9,762 bases of DNA from an uncultured Veillonella sp. (GTDB taxonomy: Bacteria; Bacillota; Negativicutes; Veillonellales; Veillonellaceae), in the NCBI GenBank assembly GCA_900549845.1, contig URPT01000056.1, positions 1 to 9,762 of the forward strand, in the 5' to 3' direction. The notes under the pieces were generated by a model that saw only the letters and a list, made by a program, of their open reading frames with translations, did no database searches and was not told the origin of the DNA. This document shows positions 1 through 3,832 of the stretch, piece after piece (position 1 is the first letter of the stretch; each line of letters starts with the position of its first letter). The position numbers were made by a program, and so were the translations under genes.

Positions 1-2
1 GT

Positions 3-89
3 ACTTTAACGCTGCTAAGTCACGTCGCCTACGTCTATTTGCATAATGGTGAGAAAAAGTTTGTTGAAGATTACGGTAATGATCGATAA
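3..89 (+). CDS. 3' end of an unidentified protein-coding gene
   Basis: The frame starting at base 3 is open from the window edge to a TAA at 87-89 and ends just before a terminator hairpin, as the last codons of a gene would. The C-terminal residues read HNGEKKFVEDYGNDR, a hydrophilic tail with no motif I recognise. A second frame (bases 2-45) is also open but stops earlier, so the frame choice is an inference. No function can be given from 28 residues. Confidence 0.45.
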   Translation, partial: TLTLLSHVAYVYLHNGEKKFVEDYGNDR

Positions 90-93
90 AAAT

Positions 94-124
94 AAAACCG
101 GCTTCCTAAATGGGAACCGGTTTT
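94..124. terminator. Bidirectional intrinsic terminator between convergent genes
   Basis: AAAACCGG (94-101) pairs with CCGGTTTT (117-124), and TTCC (103-106) pairs with GGAA (113-116), leaving one bulged C and a six-base loop. T-rich DNA lies on both sides: TTTTGTTTTA on the plus strand, and TTTTATTTTTATCG on the minus strand. It can end both the plus-strand gene at the window edge and the minus-strand gene at 138-485. Confidence 0.85.
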
Positions 125-137
125 GTTTTAGGCAATT

Positions 138-485
138 TTATAAAATCTCTGCTTTTAAATCAATAATATTTTTAGCAGCTACACAGCCAGGGCAGTCACA
201 GAATTCTGCACCTTCTGCTTTAATGTCTTTAGCATGTTGTAATAGGTTAGCTGCGCCTACTTTGCCAAGGATTTGTGTAGCAAGTTCAGACCCTGCAAAG
301 CCTATTGTTTCATCGATAAGTGCAATGTTTTGTTCTGCTACGGATACGAGTTGTTTTGTAAGTTCTTCTTGTTTAGGTGTACCTTCTGCATTAATCCAAG
401 CTTGAGCGAATTCCTTTACTGTTTTATTGCTTGTAGGTGCATCTAATAAAGCTTGTACGAGTTGTGTTAATTGTGTATGTGTCAT
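138..485 (-). CDS. Small cysteine-motif protein of Firmicutes (CDCPGC), function uncertain
   Basis: This is a 115-residue, mostly helical, soluble protein with no signal peptide or membrane segment. I chose the ATG at 485-483 because GGAGG lies just upstream on the minus strand; a longer reading from base 533 adds residues with no ribosome binding site. The C-terminal third holds FAGSE (about 63-67) and a CDCPGC cluster (C96, C98, C101), which could bind a metal or be redox active. The shape (about 110 residues, FAGSE, late CDCPxC) resembles a family in streptococci and clostridia that is often labelled 'molecular chaperone Hsp90'; nothing here looks like the real Hsp90 ATPase, so that label should not be read as function. 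It is a single-gene unit with its own promoter, convergent with the gene at the left edge. Confidence 0.85.
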   Translation of the reverse strand: MTHTQLTQLVQALLDAPTSNKTVKEFAQAWINAEGTPKQEELTKQLVSVAEQNIALIDETIGFAGSELATQILGKVGAANLLQHAKDIKAEGAEFCDCPGCVAAKNIIDLKAEIL

Positions 486-571
486 GATTATTTCCTCCAT
501 ATAATTACTAACTATAGTTTTGGAATAGTGCATTTAGTATCATATGAGTACCTGTTCCTTTTGTTTAGTTC

Positions 572-580
572 ATTATAGCA
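572..580 (-). promoter_or_regulatory. Extended -10 promoter of the CDCPGC protein gene
   Basis: Read on the minus strand, 580-572 is TGCTATAAT, a perfect -10 hexamer with the extended TGn element. The -35 region (about 595-600, CTATTC) is poor, as is usual for extended -10 promoters. It predicts an untranslated leader of about 80 bases. Confidence 0.6.
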
Positions 581-759
581 CCTACAATAATTTTGAATAG
601 TAGAATGATTTGCGATAGATACTATCATATAGGATAGATTTGAGATATTTACAGTATAAAAATTTTGATTTTTAACATCTTACGACAATGAAAGATGAAA
701 AATAAATGAAATAAATTTTATATATAATATCAAAATTATAAAGGTTGTTTATAAGTATA

Positions 760-768
760 TGTTATGAT
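760..768 (+). promoter_or_regulatory. Candidate extended -10 promoter for the exported protein pair
   Basis: TGTTATGAT at 760-768 fits the TGn-TATAAT extended -10 form with one mismatch. No good -35 is visible at the right distance. It would give a leader of about 55 bases before the ATG at 831. Confidence 0.4.
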
Positions 769-830
769 TAGTTTAATGAATGTAAGTGTCGCTAATTTAG
801 AAAATAGTATTTAGGGAATTGAGGACTTAT

Positions 831-1265
831 ATGAGAGTTTTAGGAAAAATGATAGTATTTATTAGTTCTTTATCATTATTTTTATTTACTAATACATACG
901 CATATGCTGATGATCCTGTAAAAATGAGAAATATGTGCATTTCATTTGCATCTAGGCATCCATCAGGCGATTGGTATGATGCTAATGGAAATCTAGTATA
1001 TAGCATTCATCATGGCTATATCAATGGAGCTCGTATTATTGATGCATATGAGTGTGTTGGTGGAAATCCAGGGGGTGCTGTTGTTACAATTCTTGAGGCT
1101 ACAGGTCCAAGAAGCATACGTATGTCATGGGTGAAACATGAAGTGGTAGCTACTAGTTATAATCGAGAGTACATAGCTCCGTATTTGAAAATATATGATT
1201 TAAATAATAAGCGTAAACTTATAAATACTTACTATTATAGACCTGGGAGTTATGATAAATATTAA
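831..1265 (+). CDS. Small exported protein, unknown function
   Basis: The product has 144 residues. I chose the ATG at 831 because GAGG (821-824) sits six bases upstream; an in-frame TTG at 819 has a purine run only two bases away and is less likely. Residues 1-26 form a clear Sec signal peptide: a short positive start, a hydrophobic run (IVFISSLSLFLF) and an AYA cleavage site before DD. The mature part has two cysteines (in MCISF and YECVGG) that could form a disulfide outside the cytoplasm, a DWYDANGNLVYS segment and a very Tyr-rich tail (NTYYYRPGSYDKY). I do not recognise a domain. Only 24 bases separate it from the next exported protein, so the two are probably co-transcribed. Extracytoplasmic location is well supported; role is unknown. 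Confidence 0.8.
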   Translation: MRVLGKMIVFISSLSLFLFTNTYAYADDPVKMRNMCISFASRHPSGDWYDANGNLVYSIHHGYINGARIIDAYECVGGNPGGAVVTILEATGPRSIRMSWVKHEVVATSYNREYIAPYLKIYDLNNKRKLINTYYYRPGSYDKY

Positions 1266-1289
1266 TTTGATACTAAGAGGAGTAAGTAG

Positions 1290-1847
1290 ATGAAAAAAGT
1301 AATCTGTTCATTAATGTTAGGTATGTTTATTACTGGAGCAACTGCTCCGGTGCAAGTAGAAGCAAGCTGGCTTTCTAAAACATGGAAGAAAGTTGAAAAT
1401 TCTCTTGATACAGAAAGTACGACCGCACCACCATCTGTAAATAGAAAGTTATATGATGTAGGTCATTTGATGGATAAATCAGACCTTAAAGTGGTAGGTG
1501 TACCAATTGGGGCAACATTTGATGATGTAAAGGCAAGTCTTGGTAGTCCGCAGTATGAAACAACACAATATTTGCAATATGGGGGAATAAAATTTTCTCA
1601 AGATATGCGATACAATGATGCTCATGTTGCGAGGATTTCTATTTCTAACCGTGATGCTACTACTGCAAGAGGGATTGCTGTTGGTGATACATTAAAACAA
1701 GTAGTAGCTTTATATGGACAACCAGATTTTATAATGAATGACTATTATTTTTATGGTTATCAAAAAGCTGGATCAGATTGGATTGAAGGAATATACTTCT
1801 ATCATGATGGAAAAAAAGTTAAATCAATTACTGTATTTGCTAGCTAA
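1290..1847 (+). CDS. Exported protein with two BamE/SmpA-like repeats
   Basis: The product has 185 residues, and AAGAGGAG (1275-1282) is well placed before its ATG. Residues 1-25 are a signal peptide with likely cleavage after VEA. A linker rich in Thr, Ser and Pro (about 40-50) leads to two copies of one unit: VPIGATFDDVKASLGSPQY (71-89) and IAVGDTLKQVVALYGQPDF (129-147). Each copy is followed by Tyr-rich beta strands (YLQYGGIKFSQ; YYFYGYQKAG). The G-x-T-x-x-x-V-x-x-x-x-G-x-P pattern is that of small alpha/beta envelope domains such as BamE/SmpA, where it opens the fold. That assignment is an inference from pattern only. There is no lipobox cysteine, so the protein is probably soluble in the periplasm or released. 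It is likely in an operon with the gene before it. Confidence 0.82.
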   Translation: MKKVICSLMLGMFITGATAPVQVEASWLSKTWKKVENSLDTESTTAPPSVNRKLYDVGHLMDKSDLKVVGVPIGATFDDVKASLGSPQYETTQYLQYGGIKFSQDMRYNDAHVARISISNRDATTARGIAVGDTLKQVVALYGQPDFIMNDYYFYGYQKAGSDWIEGIYFYHDGKKVKSITVFAS

Positions 1848-1876
1848 TGGTATTAACTATTATGGACTCCTTTTAG

Positions 1877-1885
1877 TGATATAAT
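1877..1885 (+). promoter_or_regulatory. Extended -10 promoter of the 1925 exported protein gene
   Basis: TGATATAAT at 1877-1885 is a perfect extended -10 element. The -35 region (about 1857-1862, CTATTA) is weak. The predicted start lies about 30 bases before the Shine-Dalgarno GGGGA (1913-1917), so this gene probably has its own transcript. Confidence 0.55.
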
Positions 1886-1924
1886 TAACTTACTATATGT
1901 AGTTTATTTACAGGGGATTGTATC

Positions 1925-2557
1925 ATGAAAAAGGTTGTATGTGCGTTAGCTACGCTAGCTTTTATAGGTTCCATCAATGTTGTGTCCGCAGATGACTTGA
2001 TGAGATTCCGTCTTAATGGTAATTCTATTTATGATCAGCCCTATGGTGATCGAAATGAGTTTCCTTGTCCAGATAGACTTGGAAGTTGCAGAATGACTGA
2101 TGAGGATTATAGAAGCACTCGTAAAGGTCAATCGCTAGAGGTATTTGATACTGTATATGAGGCTAAGCAACATTTGAACTTTAAACCGCAGTTGCCAAGT
2201 GGATTAGAAGGATTACGTCCTGTACATGTGTCCATTGTGGATCACGATGTATTACAAGTCGTGTATGCTTATCATGAGCTTTTAAAAGGTAAGTATTTTG
2301 ACAGAGTTGACGATATGCCGAAATATATTAAGTATCGTGTATCGACTCTATCAGGTAATATTGCAGGCGATTATAAGGATTACTTGCCTCAGAAAACAGA
2401 TGTTGTAAATGGGATGACGATAACCTATCGAATGGTGGATGACGACGTTTATTTAGCATCTTGGGAACATGAGGGGCAAAACCATGTGTTCTTATTTAAT
2501 GAACCAGTTTCTGTTGAGCGGACTAGAGAAATGATTAACAGTGTAGGTACTAATTAA
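1925..2557 (+). CDS. Exported protein, unknown function
   Basis: The product has 210 residues, with GGGGA (1913-1917) before its ATG. Residues 1-22 are a signal peptide with cleavage after VSA before DD, the same pattern as in the 831 gene product. The mature N-terminus is polar with two close cysteines (C48, C55; FPCPDRLGSC) that could form a disulfide. The rest looks like mixed alpha/beta: a Pro-rich segment (LPSGLEGLRPVHV), a strand pair around VVYAYHELL, and a C-terminal run LASWEHEGQNHVFLF followed by VSVERTREMINSV. That ending resembles the W-x-x-x-G / 'ls-e-e-l-i-x-S' ending of DUF4367-type extracytoplasmic domains, but this is only a pattern impression. Together with 831 and 1290 it forms a run of three small exported proteins. 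Confidence 0.82.
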   Translation: MKKVVCALATLAFIGSINVVSADDLMRFRLNGNSIYDQPYGDRNEFPCPDRLGSCRMTDEDYRSTRKGQSLEVFDTVYEAKQHLNFKPQLPSGLEGLRPVHVSIVDHDVLQVVYAYHELLKGKYFDRVDDMPKYIKYRVSTLSGNIAGDYKDYLPQKTDVVNGMTITYRMVDDDVYLASWEHEGQNHVFLFNEPVSVERTREMINSVGTN

Positions 2558-2594
2558 GTTTATTGCTGTACTATCTTTTTAAGCCTGATTAGCT

Positions 2595-2600
2595 TATAAT
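2595..2600 (+). promoter_or_regulatory. Candidate promoter of the plus-strand antisense RNA
   Basis: A perfect TATAAT lies at 2595-2600; transcription would start near 2607, just before AGAGAG. The -35 region (2572-2577, TATCTT) is poor. A small inverted repeat AAGC/GCTT (2581-2584, 2592-2595) lies just upstream of and touches the -10. Confidence 0.5.
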
Positions 2601-2606
2601 ATACAT

Positions 2607-2716
2607 ATAAAGAGAGCCCATTAACGTGATTAGGGCGTTAGGCTCATCTAAAACTGAACAAAATTATGATGACGCCTAACGTGTTAGAGGACTGCACTCC
2701 TCTATACGTTAGGCGT
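2607..2716 (+). ncRNA. Predicted antitoxin-like RNA convergent with the small hydrophobic peptide gene
   Basis: The RNA is inferred from the promoter at 2595-2600 and the hairpin at 2672-2716. Its 5' part can fold as GAGCC (2614-2618) with GGCTC (2641-2645) and TAACG (2622-2626) with CGTTA (2636-2640), ten pairs with a three-base bulge, like the stabilising 5' hairpins of regulatory RNAs. No open reading frame is seen in it. It overlaps the 3' end of the minus-strand transcript at the shared hairpin, the arrangement of TxpA/RatA and BsrG/SR4. The 3' end is uncertain because the T-tract after the hairpin is weak, so the RNA may run on across the peptide gene. No expression evidence is available. 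Confidence 0.42.
2672..2716. terminator. Large shared hairpin between convergent transcripts
   Basis: Eleven pairs, ACGCCTAACGT (2672-2682) with ACGTTAGGCGT (2706-2716), continue past a small internal loop into seven more, TAGAGGA (2685-2691) with TCCTCTA (2698-2704), closing a CTGCAC loop. It lies 11 bases after the stop codon of the minus-strand peptide. The T-tracts are poor on both sides (TTTAT on plus, CATCATAATTTTG on minus), so it may act as a weak terminator, a stability element, or the contact site of the two RNAs, whose loops are complementary. Confidence 0.6.
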
Positions 2717-2727
2717 TTATCGTTGTA

Positions 2728-2805
2728 CTACTTAACTAGTGCAATGATAGTGACTACTGATAACAGAACTATGATAATTACATAGGTAACTTCATGATTT
2801 GTCAT
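2728..2805 (-). CDS. 25-residue hydrophobic peptide, probable type I toxin
   Basis: The ATG is at 2805-2803 and the TAG at 2730-2728. The peptide starts MTNHEVTYVIII, continues as an unbroken hydrophobic stretch rich in Val, Ile and Leu, and ends ALVK, so it is a single membrane-spanning helix with a charged residue at each end. The ribosome binding site is close to ideal: AGGAGGTGAT on the minus strand, four bases before the ATG. The M-T-x-x-E start and single helix recall the holin-like/TxpA-BsrG type I toxins, but it lacks their usual F-G segment and is shorter. Size, hidden Shine-Dalgarno, following hairpin and convergent RNA all fit a type I toxin. Function is inferred from architecture, not homology. 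In known systems such peptides insert in the membrane and arrest growth. Confidence 0.62.
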   Translation of the reverse strand: MTNHEVTYVIIIVLLSVVTIIALVK

Positions 2806-2810
2806 AGTAT

Positions 2811-2828
2811 CACCTCCTCGCGGAGATG
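2811..2828 (-). promoter_or_regulatory. Hairpin sequestering the toxin Shine-Dalgarno (GCGA tetraloop)
   Basis: On the minus strand CATCTCC (2828-2822) pairs with GGAGGTG (2817-2811) around a GCGA loop: seven pairs, one of them G-U, capped by a GNRA tetraloop. The 3' strand of the stem is the Shine-Dalgarno itself, so the mRNA would be poorly translated in this fold. Confidence 0.7.
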
Positions 2829-2863
2829 AACCTAACTCACGTCAACGGACTCTCTTCGTAATA

Positions 2864-2872
2864 AGTATAGCA
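2864..2872 (-). promoter_or_regulatory. Extended -10 promoter of the toxin-like gene
   Basis: Read on the minus strand, 2872-2864 is TGCTATACT, an extended -10 element. The -35 is not convincing. Transcription would start near 2857, at the AGAGAG end of the inverted-repeat arm, giving a leader of about 50 bases. Confidence 0.5.
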
Positions 2873-2944
2873 AAATACTCTTTACACAAATAGCGATATA
2901 CAGTCCTCTTTGGCGTGCTTGATATTAAAAATAACGGAGCTTAT

Positions 2945-3352
2945 ATGAACGCAGATAATTACAAGATTTCAACGTTGCCATATATAGAAAATGCTAGCAA
3001 TGAGATAATGGAAAAGTACAATATAAAAGCACAATATGAAACGGAACCACCTCATGGCGATGCGATATATTCCATTACTATAAAGGGAAAAATAATGCCG
3101 TTTTGGATATATGGTAGAGATGTTACTTTCATAGGTAATAGTATGGTTATGGTCGAGTCTGTAAGATGCAAAACCTGGGATCCCATTGAAACCATCATTA
3201 TTGATTTAGAGAATGAAGTGTATGCGGGTTTAAAGAACTGGTATACAGATATTTCATTTATTCATGGTCGAATAGAGTTTACTAATCAAGTGGTAAAAAT
3301 GGATAAACGAATTCTAAATAATTTTGAGGATTTAGAATGGATAAGCTTTTAA
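2945..3352 (+). CDS. Hypothetical cytoplasmic protein
   Basis: The product has 135 residues and no signal peptide or membrane segment. I chose the ATG at 2945 because GGAG (2936-2939) lies five bases upstream; an in-frame GTG at 2915 has no ribosome binding site. The sequence alternates short beta-like runs (AIYSITIKGKIMPFWIYG, IETIIIDLENEVYAGL) with polar turns and ends in an acidic tail (NNFEDLEWISF). It has one cysteine (C75). I recognise no family. Its AT-rich codon use differs from the leu genes and matches the exported protein genes to the left, so it belongs to the same accessory stretch. Small beta-rich orphans like this are sometimes immunity proteins, but no toxin partner is visible and I do not claim that. 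Confidence 0.72.
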   Translation: MNADNYKISTLPYIENASNEIMEKYNIKAQYETEPPHGDAIYSITIKGKIMPFWIYGRDVTFIGNSMVMVESVRCKTWDPIETIIIDLENEVYAGLKNWYTDISFIHGRIEFTNQVVKMDKRILNNFEDLEWISF

Positions 3353-3404
3353 GATTGATTGTGCCAGTTACTAACGAGAATGTATCATATTCATCTTATT
3401 TTAA

Positions 3405-3434
3405 TTGACATAAGTCTATAGAATACAGTACAAT
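3405..3434 (+). promoter_or_regulatory. leu operon promoter
   Basis: TTGACA at 3405-3410 is a perfect -35 and TACAAT at 3429-3434 a near-perfect -10, with an 18-base spacer. Transcription should start near 3441, immediately before the T-box leader. It is the only promoter in the window with both elements strong, which fits control by attenuation downstream. Confidence 0.85.
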
Positions 3435-3440
3435 ACCTTT

Positions 3441-3684
3441 ATATCTTAAAACAAGCTATGAATGGGTATAAAGGTTTACAAATCCTGCTTTCAGAGAGTT
3501 GCCGGTTGGTGCGAGGCAATAGAGGTTGTACGCTGACACTCTCCCGTGAGCTTTGGTGGCGAATGCAGCAGTAGTCATCGACGGTGGTTCCGTTATACCC
3601 GCAACGAGTCCCAATTAGGGTGGTACCGTGTTATGAATATAACGCCCCTTTGAGCAACGACAGTTGTTCTGAGGGGCTTTTTTT
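3441..3684 (+). promoter_or_regulatory. Leucine T-box riboswitch
   Basis: The leader senses uncharged tRNA-Leu and controls readthrough into leuA. Visible parts are the Stem I base (AAGCT 3453-3457 with AGCTT 3549-3553), the conserved CAGAGAG (3492-3498), a distal arm TTGCC/GGCAA with GGTGCGA between, and the specifier segment ACTCTCCCGTGAGC. That segment holds CTC at 3539-3541 and again at 3541-3543; both read leucine. A small ACGG/CCGT hairpin (3580-3591) is probably Stem III. The T-box proper is AGGGTGGTACCGTG (3617-3630), whose TGGT bulge would pair with the ACCA end of a tRNA with discriminator A, as tRNA-Leu has. The competing terminator is listed separately. The amino acid call is supported both by the specifier and by the genes downstream. 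Confidence 0.93.
3644..3684 (+). terminator. T-box-controlled intrinsic terminator
   Basis: GCCCCTT (3644-3650) pairs with GAGGGGC (3671-3677). An inner stem GAGCAAC (3652-3658) pairs with GTTGTTC (3663-3669) around GACA, and seven T follow (3678-3684). The 5' strand (AACGCCCC) is also the 3' side of the antiterminator formed with the T-box sequence, so the two folds exclude each other. Confidence 0.92.
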
Positions 3685-3696
3685 ATTGTAAAAGTC

Positions 3697-3768
3697 TAGT
3701 AAAATTACTGATTTGATGTATCTACGCTGGTATCAGCCGAAATAGTGTTGAAATCGGCGGTTTTACTA
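3697..3768 (+). repeat. Inverted repeat with competing folds between T-box terminator and leuA
   Basis: TAGTAAAA (3697-3704) pairs with TTTTACTA (3761-3768), and inside it GATTT (3710-3714) pairs with AAATC (3751-3755). A different stem, GCCGA (3736-3740) with TCGGC (3754-3758), uses two of the same bases, so the inner folds compete. GCTG/CAGC (3726-3729, 3734-3737) makes a further small hairpin. The role is unknown. Confidence 0.5.
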
Positions 3769-3787
3769 AACTTTCACAATGGATAGA

Positions 3788-3793
3788 TATAAT
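3788..3793 (+). promoter_or_regulatory. Possible secondary leuA promoter (-10 only)
   Basis: A perfect TATAAT lies 40 bases before the leuA ATG, but no fitting -35 (TTTACT at 3762-3767 is 20 bases away) and no extended -10 is present. If used, it would bypass the T-box. Confidence 0.2.
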
Positions 3794-3832
3794 ACAGTGT
3801 TATGTTTTATTAGTACAGAAAAGGTGAAGATT

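Larger units (their letters stand above)
534..830. other. AT-rich divergent intergenic region
   Basis: This stretch separates the minus-strand CDCPGC gene from the plus-strand exported protein gene. It holds the two outward promoters listed separately. Short alternating inverted repeats, GATAG (614-618), CTATC (622-626) and GATAG (633-637), lie between them and could be an operator, but in DNA this AT-rich they may be chance. I see no further coding region or RNA gene. Confidence 0.5.
2611..2855. repeat. Imperfect inverted-repeat arms bounding the toxin-like locus
   Basis: The plus strand at 2611-2634 and the minus strand at 2855-2831 are near-copies. Both begin AGAGAG, share ACGTGA in the middle and end TTAGG, with three transitions and one extra base in about 24. 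CTCATCT (2643-2649) and TTCATCT (minus strand, 2830-2824) extend the likeness. Each arm begins at the predicted 5' end of one of the two convergent RNAs. Confidence 0.75.
2558..2944. other. Structured intergenic region holding a toxin-antitoxin-like locus
   Basis: This gap is filled almost entirely by the elements listed separately: a plus-strand promoter, a plus-strand RNA, a shared hairpin, a 25-codon minus-strand gene with a sequestered ribosome binding site, its promoter, and inverted-repeat arms near both ends. The last 70 bases lead into the 2945 gene; no clear plus-strand promoter for it is visible there. Confidence 0.6.
3353..3832. other. Regulatory leader region of the leu operon
   Basis: This 480-base gap contains, in order, about 50 bases with nothing clear, the leu promoter, the T-box riboswitch with its terminator, and an unusually long segment of about 148 bases between the terminator and leuA. 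No coding region or tRNA gene is visible. An inverted repeat ACCTTTATA (3435-3443) / TATAAAGGT (3467-3475) straddles the expected transcription start. Confidence 0.7.

Noticed and set aside
46..405. Plus-strand open frame of 119 codons
   Set aside because: It is antisense to the well-supported minus-strand CDCPGC gene and crosses the terminator at 94-124.
819..830. TTG start for the first exported protein
   Set aside because: The only purine run is two bases away. The ATG at 831 has GAGG at good spacing and gives a cleaner signal peptide.
2611..2855. Small inverted-repeat mobile element (MITE)
   Set aside because: The arms could be terminal repeats, but I find no target-site duplication next to them, and the arms coincide with predicted RNA 5' ends, which explains them better.
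2595..2872. Fst/par-type mechanism with complementary direct repeats
   Set aside because: The repeats here are inverted, not direct, so the 5' ends of the two RNAs are alike rather than complementary. Only the convergent layout is shared with par.
3579..3592. Second T-box-like sequence ACGGTGGTTCCGT
   Set aside because: It resembles the T-box GGTGGTACCG, but forms the small ACGG/CCGT hairpin expected of Stem III and is not followed by its own terminator, so a tandem T-box is not supported.
3770..3779. ACTTTCACAA before leuA as a second copy of the flavodiiron operator
   Set aside because: Only one half-site matches; the opposite half (TTTTACTAA) does not, so it is probably chance.
3779..3832. 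Earlier ATG for leuA
   Set aside because: It adds 18 residues unlike the family, has no Shine-Dalgarno, and the ATG at 3833 has one and places the TTLRDGEQ motif correctly.
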